Assembly: GCA_014377155.1 (NCBI GenBank)
Contig: JACMQD010000297.1
Coordinates: 1 to 18,944 of the forward strand
Direction of reading: 5' to 3'
DNA: 18,944 nucleotides
From: Herminiimonas sp.
GTDB taxonomy: Bacteria > Pseudomonadota > Gammaproteobacteria > Burkholderiales > Burkholderiaceae
Shown one piece after another: positions 9,377 through 15,225 of this stretch. How positions within the stretch are numbered: position 1 is the first letter of the stretch; each line of letters starts with the position of its first letter. The notes under the pieces were generated by a model. The model saw nothing but the letters and a program-made list of their open reading frames with translations. It was not told the DNA's origin and searched no databases. A program made the position numbers and the translations under genes.

Positions 9377-9537
9377 TCACGAGAACCTGTGACCTAGCCG
9401 AAATAGTTAGCGGTAGCGGGGCTACCGAAAATAACTGTGGCCCCCGCGTATCGATGGATCTGACCTGTGCCTTGCTACTGGCCGCGTTGCTTGACGACCT
9501 CGGCCTGCAATGCGTTGCTTGCAAGGGACGGTGTTAA
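9370..9537 (+). CDS. Small ORF overlapping the TOPRIM-like fragment (55 residues)
   Basis: ATG at 9370 overlaps the preceding stop (ATGCTAA) and opens a 55-residue frame ending ...LQCVACKGRC. The product has a hydrophobic segment SMDLTCALLLAALLDDLGL (28-46) and five cysteines in total, two of them in a C-terminal CxxC-like cluster (CVACKGRC). I recognise no family. The overlapping start suggests translational coupling and hence a real gene of the same lost operon, but it may be chance. Confidence 0.3.
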   Translation: MLITRTCDLAEIVSGSGATENNCGPRVSMDLTCALLLAALLDDLGLQCVACKGRC

Positions 9538-9570
9538 GTGCAAAGAGCGCTTGAGCCTAAAATATCCTAC

Positions 9571-9599
9571 TTGAGTAAGATAAAAAGTCGTACTAAAAT
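9571..9599 (+). promoter_or_regulatory. Sigma-70 promoter of the mazEF-type operon
   Basis: TTGAGT (9571-9576), 17-bp spacer, TAAAAT (9594-9599), 30 bp before the antitoxin ATG. The 9-mer CTAAAATAT occurs twice (9557-9565 and 9593-9601), and a short palindrome TACTTGAGTA overlaps the -35. These are plausible binding sites for the MazE/MazF autorepressor. Confidence 0.65.
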
Positions 9600-9629
9600 A
9601 TGACTTATTTGGTGCTGAAGGAGAATTCA

Positions 9630-9878
9630 ATGCTGCAAACATTGCGGAGGTCTGGCGGATCGCTGGTGATGACTGTGCCGAAATCGTATATCGAGCAAAA
9701 CGGCCTTCAAGAGGGATCGCAGGTCGAGCTTTCTTTGGAAGGTGCTCGGATGACCGTCAATGCGCCGCGCAAGCCGCGCTATACGTTGGCAGAACTGATT
9801 TCCGAAATGCCTGCCGGGAAATTGCCGACGGTTGAGGGGTGGAACACGATGCAGCCGGTCGGTCGGGAATTCTGGTAA
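9630..9878 (+). CDS. MazE/ChpS-type antitoxin (AbrB-like)
   Basis: This 82-residue protein begins MLQTLRRSGGSLVMTVPKSYIEQNGLQEGSQVEL, the swapped-hairpin SpoVT/AbrB DNA-binding fold found in MazE, ChpS and PemI antitoxins. The C-terminal tail (PAGKLPTVEGWNTMQPVGREFW) is the acidic/aromatic extension that in this family wraps and inhibits the toxin. It normally also represses its own promoter together with the toxin. The start at 9630 follows AAGGAG with 6-nt spacing; an in-frame ATG at 9600 lies on the -10 box and is rejected. The stop overlaps the toxin start (TAATG), so translation is coupled. Complete and probably functional. Confidence 0.88.
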   Translation: MLQTLRRSGGSLVMTVPKSYIEQNGLQEGSQVELSLEGARMTVNAPRKPRYTLAELISEMPAGKLPTVEGWNTMQPVGREFW

Positions 9879-10228
9879 TGGCGGCATACGTGCCGAGTCG
9901 AGGCGATATCATCCATTTACAGTTTGATCCAGCAGCCGGGCACGAAATGAAAGGGCCTCACTTCGCGCTTGTTGTCAGCGGCAAGGAGATGAACGCGCGC
10001 GGGCTTGCGTTCGCTTGTCCCATCTCGCAAGGCAGCGTGACTGCTGCACGTACCCACGGCACGGTTGTGACGCTCATGGGCGCCGGCACGGATACTCAAG
10101 GCGCAGTGCATTGCCACCAGTTGAAATCGCTGGACTGGCGTGAGCGAAAGGCCAAATTCAAAGAGCGGATCCCGCAACCAATTATCGACGAAGTTTGCGC
10201 ACGTCTTGATGCAATTATTAATGGCTGA
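9878..10228 (+). CDS. MazF/ChpB-type endoribonuclease toxin
   Basis: This 116-residue protein of the MazF/PemK/ChpB family cleaves single-stranded RNA at short motifs and halts translation when its antitoxin is lost. Visible hallmarks: VPSRGDIIHLQFDPAAGHEMKGPHFALVVS (the family's RGDI..v.fdP..GhE..g.RPalVls), ACPISQG (the PIT/ISxG strand), and GAVHCHQLKSLDWRERKAKF (q-v-(R/K)s-lD). In the usual GRRPALVLS the active-site Arg is here His (KGPHFALVVS), a notable change that could reduce activity; His is compatible with some PemK-like proteins. The start at 9878 overlaps the antitoxin stop by one base. Length is normal for ChpB. Family assignment is secure. Confidence 0.9.
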   Translation: MAAYVPSRGDIIHLQFDPAAGHEMKGPHFALVVSGKEMNARGLAFACPISQGSVTAARTHGTVVTLMGAGTDTQGAVHCHQLKSLDWRERKAKFKERIPQPIIDEVCARLDAIING

Positions 10229-10258
10229 CGCGTGGTTGTGTGCGAGGCAGAGCGTGCT

Positions 10259-10459
10259 TCACATTTTTTGAGATTGCGCTTTACACCATATCCCTTGAAA
10301 CGAAAGAGACTTCCTGCCGAGTAAAACGCCCTCGCAATCTTCTCCCCTGGCCCGCTTGGTGTTCAAGACATGTCGATCAAGCTTGGATCCCGTCGCCATC
10401 ACGTGAGATACGAGGTCAATCGTGCTACCCAGATTGGTTTTTCGCGTTTTCATCTGCAT
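10259..10459 (-). CDS. Hypothetical 66-residue protein overlapping the phosphoesterase pseudogene
   Basis: The minus-strand ATG at 10459 overlaps the end of the metallophosphoesterase frame (stop TGA at 10450-10452) by 10 nt, as in a coupled operon. The product (starts MQMKTRKTNLGSTIDLV) is basic with no membrane segment, and I recognise no family. The reading frame may be the decayed neighbour of the broken phosphoesterase gene. No independent ribosome binding site is obvious. Confidence 0.25.
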   Translation of the reverse strand: MQMKTRKTNLGSTIDLVSHVMATGSKLDRHVLNTKRARGEDCEGVLLGRKSLSFQGIWCKAQSQKM

Positions 10460-11190
10460 TCGTGAGGTGCCGCTGGTCCGGCGTCCACTTTGTCCGACGC
10501 ACTAACCGAGCCTTTGACGAACTGATTCGGAAGTCCATCTTCGCGATATTGCGCCACCGGATCGCGCTTTTTCGGCACCACACCCGGATCGATCACCTTG
10601 GTTTCCCAAGTTCCGGTATCGAGCCCCGTTATCGCGCGCAGCGACACGCCGTACCAAACGCCGTCAGGATAGTTGATGTTCTGATGGTGATGCCTTGAAA
10701 CGCCTTTTTGACTTGTAGGTCTTGTGCCAGCTTTGTGAACGCGGACTTGCCAAAGCGGTGCAAATCTGGCGCTTCGTGCGTGACCAGGATATCGACACGC
10801 ATTCCGGCTAGCCACCGGACCGTAGATGGGAACACGGTTGAGCGATGACGAAGCGGTATGCCGTCGCGCCACTTGTTACTTGGTCCTATCGTTTTCATGA
10901 AATCCCGCAGTGAATCAACCATCGGCGCCGCGTTCCCATCCCAAATCTTTTCACAAAAAACGCCGCCGATACCGGCGATCAGGATGCCGCCAACCGCAAC
11001 GACACGACGCTCCTGGACGTTTCGACCTTTGGGATTCGACTCAAAAAGGTTGTCGTAATCCTCGGCATTGTCCGTGTCGTGATTCCCTCAAATCCAATAA
11101 ATCTGCGTTTTATCGAGGATCAGCGCTAACTCCACATCGGACGGCCGCCCGGCGGTTTCGTCGCCCAGCAGCGTTGACGATTGCCCAGAA
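10450..11190 (-). pseudogene. Metallophosphoesterase (calcineurin-like), broken by a nonsense codon and a frameshift
   Basis: Read on the minus strand, two frames together give a calcineurin-like phosphoesterase. The order is LLGDETAGRPSDVELALILDKTQIYWI-stop-GNHDTDNAEDY, then VVAVGGILIAGIGGVF, ADILVTHEAP-type (VDILVTHEAPDLHRFG), and LQVKKAFQG, then after the frame change HHHQNINYPDG and YGVSLRAITGLDT. Motif II (GD), motif III (GNHD), the THE(A) motif and GHHH are recognisable. Lesions: TGA at 11088-11090 replaces the residue before GNHD, and loss of one base near 10691 splits GHHH. The N-terminal ~50 residues with the DxH motif are missing beyond 11190. The intact enzyme would have hydrolysed a phosphoester with two metal ions; substrate unknown. 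The mutations fall in the catalytic motifs, so it is inactive. Confidence 0.8.
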
Positions 11191-11657
11191 CTGATCCCCC
11201 GGTGGTCCAGTTTTAAGCGATTTCCAACAGGCCTGTCGATTGTGCGCACCGTTATGACGCTGCATGGCGGACAAAGCACCGCATCTAGCAGCGAAGGGAA
11301 AACCCGGTTCATTCTCACGTTCCCCCGTGCGCCGTCGGTAGATGAACGGCCGATCTGACAGCAGGTGGGGGTGGCGCATTCGTGCAAAAAGTAACGCTAG
11401 GGAACCGGTCACGCCTTGTCAGCTTCTTCATGCTCGCATACACAGGCAGCGCATTGCAGCAGCTCGGGGGTGGACACTAAGCGCAGTCGGCACGTGTGGG
11501 GTAGACTTACAGCAACTTTTTGCCTTTGCTATCCCATTCATGGCCTCTGCCCTTCTTGCGACATTACACGCGTCCAGATCCTGTGCCAGCCGCTGGATCC
11601 AACGAGCCCGCGTCGGTTTTTGGAACGGCTTGCCGCGCGCGGCCCGATAGGTCCATC
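11191..11657. other. Non-coding stretch between the phosphoesterase remnant and the PYP ligase
   Basis: About 465 bp with no gene I can support on either strand. The segment 11191-11240 contains GGTGGTCCAGTTTTAAGCG, which resembles the repeated ends of some IS21-like elements and may mark the recombination junction that removed the phosphoesterase N-terminus. A frame open on the plus strand from 11520 merely extends the ligase upstream and lacks a ribosome binding site. Confidence 0.35.
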
Positions 11658-12935
11658 ATGCCGGTCCCGCCTCCCATTGCTGTTGCCATTGACACGCCCG
11701 CCACAGGTGTTCCCCCAGCCGCGCCGCGCTGGTGGTGCAATACGTCAGTAATCGAGCGTTTCATCTGCGATCTAGTCGCTGCGGAATTCAGCGCGCTGCG
11801 ACCGGCCGGCGCCGCATTGCCGCCGCTGCCCTGGGACCGCGAGCTGCACCTGGGCCGCGACCTCGGCGCCGATTCCCTGGAACTGCTACAACTTGCCTCT
11901 GCGTTCGCCGCGGCCATCCACCTGCATGAATCCGGCGTGGAAGATCATCTGCTGGCGCGCCCGACCCTGGCAGCCTGGATCAATGTCGCGCAGGCCGGGT
12001 TGGCGCAGTTCAGCAGGCAGATCAGTTTTCGCACATCCGGCAGTACCGGTCAGCCGAAGACCTGCATGCATACGCTGACGTCGCTCTGGCAGGAAGCGCA
12101 AACGCTCGCCACACTTTTTCCCGGTACCCGGCGCATCTTGTCGGCCGTGCCGGGCCATCACATCTACGGTTTTCTATTTACGATCCTGCTGCCACATGCG
12201 CTAGGCCTGGCCGACGTGCCAGTCATCGACTTGCGCGCCAGTTCGGCGTCGCGCCTGCGTCAGGTTGCGTGTGAAGGCGACTTGGTGGTCGGCCATCCGG
12301 CATTCTGGCAAGCTGCGCTGCTGGCAACCTCCGGCTTTGCCGCTGGTGTGACTGGCGTAAGCTCGACGGCGCCCTGCCCGGATGCGGTAGCCAGCGGCCT
12401 GCGTACGGCGAAACTGGCGCGTCTGGTCCAGATCTTTGGCAGCTCGGAGACTGCCGGGATCGGCTGGCGCGAGCATGAAACTGCACCATTCGCCTTGTTC
12501 GATTTCTGGCAGCGCGACCGTCCGGAGGAACAGGGCCTGGTGCGCCGCTTCCCCGACAGCACCGTCGCCGGTTTTGTCAGTAACGACAACTTGGTCTGGA
12601 TGAACGACCGGCATTTCCTGCCGGGTGGACGGCGCGACGCCGCGGTCCAGGTAGGCGGTATCAATGTCTTTCCGAGGGTGGTCAGGCAAACGCTCCTCGC
12701 GCATCCCGAGGTGCATGATGCGGCGGTGCGGCTCATGCGCTGGGATGAAGGGGCGCGCCTGAAAGCCTTCATCGTGCCGCGCGACCGGCAGGCTGATCAC
12801 GCACAGTTGCGCGCTCGCCTCTTGGCCTGGATCGATACCCGTTTAAGCACACCGGAACGGCCGCGTGCGATTAGCTTCGGCGTGCAATGCCCCACCGGGT
12901 CGACCGGCAAGGATGCTGACTGGATCATCAATTAG
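11658..12935 (+). CDS. pcl: AMP-forming p-coumarate ligase with N-terminal carrier-protein-like domain (PYP chromophore activation)
   Basis: This 425-residue compact member of the acyl/aryl-CoA ligase superfamily should activate p-coumarate for loading onto the PYP encoded next door. Residues ~30-115 look like an acyl-carrier-protein fold with LHLGRDLGADSLELLQLA, including Ser73 at the position of a phosphopantetheine site. The adenylation core follows: A3 P-loop TSGSTGQPKTC (126-136), VPGHHIYGF (164-172), A5 GSSETAGIGW (261-270), and the short C-terminal lid with QVGGINVFPRVV (331-342) and GSTGKDADW (414-422) containing the putative catalytic Lys418. It is shorter than plant 4CL (~550), as reported for PYP-associated ligases. 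Start 11658 has only a weak AGG upstream and gives a Pro-rich N-terminus; upstream in-frame starts lack any signal. pyp follows after 129 bp. The pathway role is inferred from that neighbour; p-coumarate preference is not proven by sequence. Confidence 0.8.
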   Translation: MPVPPPIAVAIDTPATGVPPAAPRWWCNTSVIERFICDLVAAEFSALRPAGAALPPLPWDRELHLGRDLGADSLELLQLASAFAAAIHLHESGVEDHLLARPTLAAWINVAQAGLAQFSRQISFRTSGSTGQPKTCMHTLTSLWQEAQTLATLFPGTRRILSAVPGHHIYGFLFTILLPHALGLADVPVIDLRASSASRLRQVACEGDLVVGHPAFWQAALLATSGFAAGVTGVSSTAPCPDAVASGLRTAKLARLVQIFGSSETAGIGWREHETAPFALFDFWQRDRPEEQGLVRRFPDSTVAGFVSNDNLVWMNDRHFLPGGRRDAAVQVGGINVFPRVVRQTLLAHPEVHDAAVRLMRWDEGARLKAFIVPRDRQADHAQLRARLLAWIDTRLSTPERPRAISFGVQCPTGSTGKDADWIIN

Positions 12936-13030
12936 AACGGCACAGCGGAACTACCAACCCATCATGCACCGACCCATGCGAAAAGCATGAAAAAAGCCGG
13001 GTAACAGGAACGACAATAGGCAGCAATCGA

Positions 13031-13056
13031 GCGTGGCAGGCACGCATGGAAAAAGG
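13031..13056 (+). promoter_or_regulatory. Stem and ribosome binding site before pyp
   Basis: GCGTG/CACGC (13031-13035 and 13041-13045) form a 5-bp stem just upstream of AAGGA (13052-13056), which lies 8 nt before the pyp ATG at 13065. This Shine-Dalgarno fixes the pyp start; an out-of-frame ATG at 13046 is ignored. Confidence 0.45.
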
Positions 13057-13064
13057 ATACAAGT

Positions 13065-13457
13065 ATGGAATTCTTTCGTTATAAGGGCCGCGACGTCAGC
13101 ACGATGCTGAACGAAATGCCGAAACATGAACGCGATGATCTTCCATACGGGATCATCAAGCTTGACCGGCTCGGTACGATCCTCGAATTCAACATGACCG
13201 AGTCGGCGATTACAGGCCGCTCCGTGGAATCTGTCATCGGCAAGAATTTCTTTACCGATGTGGCCCCCTGCACCAAGACACCCGAGTTCTACGGAAAGTT
13301 CGTCGAAGGTTTCGAGAAGCGGTTTCTAAACACCGTCTTCGATTATCTGTTCGATCATGAAATGGTACCGGTGAGGGTAAAGGTGCACATGGTGTATGCC
13401 GCTTCCGGCAGCGAAAGCAATGTCTGGGTAATCGTCAAGCGGGTTCTGGGGCAGTAG
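13065..13457 (+). CDS. pyp: Photoactive yellow protein (PYP) with Phe at position 42
   Basis: This 130-residue blue-light PAS-domain photoreceptor binds p-coumaric acid by a thioester and undergoes a trans-cis photocycle. The sequence aligns without gaps to Halorhodospira PYP through the chromophore region: GTILEFNMTESAITGRS (37-53), VIGKNFFTDVAPCTKTPEFYGKF (57-79), FLNTVFDYLFDHEMVPVRVKVHM (87-109), WVIVKRV (121-127). Key residues in standard numbering: Glu46, Thr50, Arg52, Cys69 (chromophore attachment) and Met100 are all present. Tyr42, which hydrogen-bonds the phenolate, is Phe (codon TTC at 13188). Five residues extend beyond the usual C-terminus (LGQ end). The gene is isolated, not fused to a kinase or cyclase, so it must signal through a partner. 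Its ligase gene lies immediately upstream and nhaA follows on the same strand. Identification is essentially certain. Confidence 0.97.
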   Translation: MEFFRYKGRDVSTMLNEMPKHERDDLPYGIIKLDRLGTILEFNMTESAITGRSVESVIGKNFFTDVAPCTKTPEFYGKFVEGFEKRFLNTVFDYLFDHEMVPVRVKVHMVYAASGSESNVWVIVKRVLGQ

Positions 13458-13485
13458 AAGCTGAAAACCGGGCAAGAGCAATCCA

Positions 13486-13500
13486 GACCGCCGTTCGGTC
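13486..13500 (+). other. Short hairpin after pyp
   Basis: GACCG-CCGTT-CGGTC forms a 5-bp stem 29 bp after the pyp stop; a second one (GGCCG-CATT-CGGCC) lies at 13568-13581. Neither has a T-run, so neither is a convincing terminator. Confidence 0.2.
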
Positions 13501-13637
13501 GAAGTCGCCGCATACGACAGGTCAGGCGATCAGCAAATCTTGTGATTGCTCCCATTCAAAAGGAAACGGCCGCATTCGGCCACAAGCAGACGCATCCTGC
13601 GCCGTCGGGAATTACCGCGGACGGAAGCATAGAGCGC

Positions 13638-13721
13638 TATACTGACCACGGGTGCTAACACTTTCTCCGTGTAGCAGGTGTGCGATGGTCGGGCCGCCAC
13701 GCTGCTTTTCCAATGGAAAGC
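13638..13721 (+). promoter_or_regulatory. Structured nhaA leader: candidate cation riboswitch
   Basis: A closing stem GACCA (13644-13648)/TGGTC (13686-13690) encloses a second stem TGCT-A-ACAC (13653-13661)/GTGTAGCA (13669-13676) with a 7-nt loop. Further on, GCTTTTCC (13704-13711) pairs with GGAAAGC (13715-13721) around a 3-nt loop and hides the purine-rich SD just before the ATG at 13723. A TATACT (13638-13643) could be a -10 but overlaps too closely to transcribe the whole fold, so the real promoter may be further upstream. Li+/Na+-type riboswitches (nhaA-I motif) are known upstream of nhaA in proteobacteria; I cannot confirm the consensus here. Confidence 0.4.
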
Positions 13722-13722
13722 C

Positions 13723-14928
13723 ATGGCAGCCATTCAGCGACCTTTGTCACACACCTTCAAGCGCTTCTTCGATTCCGAGAAGTCCAGCGGTATCCTCCTT
13801 CTTCTCTGCACCCTCATTTCACTCGGCGTAGCCAACTCGCCGTTTGGTGACGCGTATGTACATTTCTGGCACCGGCATATCGGCGGACTGAGTGTCGAGC
13901 TTTGGGTCAATGATGCGCTGATGGCGATCTTCTTCCTGCTGATCGGCCTGGAGCTGGAACGAGAGCTGTATAGCGGTGAGCTGTCAGATGTAAGAAGCGC
14001 CTTGCTGCCCATCTTTGCGGCAGTGGGTGGCATTGCCCTTCCGGCACTCCTTCATTACGGCTTCAATTCGGGCACGCCAACACAGGCAGGCATGGGCATA
14101 CCCATGGCGACGGATATCGCGTTTGCGCTTGGTGTTCTCGCACTGCTTGGAAGCCGTGTACCCGCTTCGCTGAAAGTCTTCCTGACCGCGCTGGCAGTGA
14201 TGGATGATTTGGGGGCGATTATTGTCATCGCCGTGTTCTACACGGCGGAGCTGGCCGCCGCCTATCTGTTCGCAGCGCTGGGTGTATTTGCCTTGATGTT
14301 GGTGATGAACCGGATTCTTCGGATCATGACGTTGCTGCCGTATCTAATTGGTGGTGTGGTTATGTGGTACTTCATGCTGAAGTCGGGCGTTCATGCCACC
14401 ATCGCTGGCGTGCTGCTGGCCTTTGCCATTCCATATTCAGCCAAGCAGGATGATGATGAATCGCCGTCGCATCGGCTGGAGCATCTGCTGCACAAGCCCG
14501 TCGCCTTCCTGATTTTGCCGATCTTTGCCCTTGCCAATACCGGCATTGTGCTTGGCTCAGATTGGACGCAGGAGCTAATCAGTTCAAACAGCGTGGGCAT
14601 CATGGCCGGTCTGGTAATCGGCAAGCCCTTGGGCATTAATCTGCTCGTGTTCATTGCGGTGTCCCTAGGCATCTGCCGACTCCCGCTCGATTTGAACTGG
14701 AAACATGTCTTTGGAGCGGGGTTGTTGGGCGGTATTGGTTTCACGATGTCGATCTTCATCACCAACCTGGCTTTTACCGGCCAAGCTACGGTCATCAATG
14801 GATCAAAGATAGCAATCCTACTTGCGTCCCTGACAGCAGGAATAATTGGATTCACCTGGCTAAAGTTGCTCGGGCGGGCGGCAGAATCGGATACTGATCC
14901 CGATACCCTAGACCTTCAGGCACCCTGA
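13723..14928 (+). CDS. nhaA: Na+/H+ antiporter NhaA
   Basis: This 401-residue inner-membrane antiporter exchanges one Na+ (or Li+) for two H+ and maintains pH and sodium balance. It carries about 12 hydrophobic segments with the family landmarks: SSGILLLLCTLISLGVANSP (TM1), GLELERELYSGELSD, ATDIAFALGVLALLGSRVP with Asp131 (E. coli Asp133), and AVMDDLGAI with Asp161-Asp162 (E. coli Asp163-Asp164). GVHATIAGVLLAFAIP and GLLGGIGFTMSIFI follow in the second half. All ion-binding aspartates are intact. The start at 13723 is preferred over GTG 13678 because it matches the family N-terminus (RFFDSEKSSGIL) and has GGAAAG upstream; that ribosome binding site is inside a hairpin. It follows pyp with a 265-bp gap holding the structured leader. 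Probably functional. Confidence 0.95.
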   Translation: MAAIQRPLSHTFKRFFDSEKSSGILLLLCTLISLGVANSPFGDAYVHFWHRHIGGLSVELWVNDALMAIFFLLIGLELERELYSGELSDVRSALLPIFAAVGGIALPALLHYGFNSGTPTQAGMGIPMATDIAFALGVLALLGSRVPASLKVFLTALAVMDDLGAIIVIAVFYTAELAAAYLFAALGVFALMLVMNRILRIMTLLPYLIGGVVMWYFMLKSGVHATIAGVLLAFAIPYSAKQDDDESPSHRLEHLLHKPVAFLILPIFALANTGIVLGSDWTQELISSNSVGIMAGLVIGKPLGINLLVFIAVSLGICRLPLDLNWKHVFGAGLLGGIGFTMSIFITNLAFTGQATVINGSKIAILLASLTAGIIGFTWLKLLGRAAESDTDPDTLDLQAP

Positions 14929-15225
14929 ACGGAAGGCGTGGTCTTCACCGGCGACATTGAGAACGATGACTGTGCTGAAGGTCCGCTTTGGGTCTTGGAT
15001 TCAACCGGTCAATGCTGCCCTGCGATCGGTGACTGGATTTCGCCGAAAGCCGCTATTTAACTCCTCGATCGATCTACAGCCGATCAATACGGCAAGCCTT
15101 CAAGGGCGTCCCGGGTAATTCCCATCCTTCCCATCGGTCGGCGCAAATACGCGAACGTGGCGAGGGTGGTCAGTGCTACCAAGCGGCCCTTCCGCCGCCT
15201 CGTCGCCCAGGGATGCCTTGGCTAC
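14929..15225. other. Intergenic region between nhaA and the aldehyde dehydrogenase (convergent)
   Basis: About 297 bp separate two convergent stop codons. I see no gene, strong terminator or repeat. A frame reading from 15157 on the plus strand is the antisense shadow of the aldehyde dehydrogenase. Confidence 0.5.

Noticed and set aside
11520..11657. In-frame upstream extension of the ligase
   Set aside because: It has no ribosome binding site, and its translation has unlike composition and no similarity to carrier or ligase domains.
12999..13014. CATGC/GCATG hairpin followed by six As between the ligase and pyp
   Set aside because: For the plus strand a T-run is needed, not an A-run; on the minus strand the T-run precedes the stem. 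It is not a terminator in either direction.
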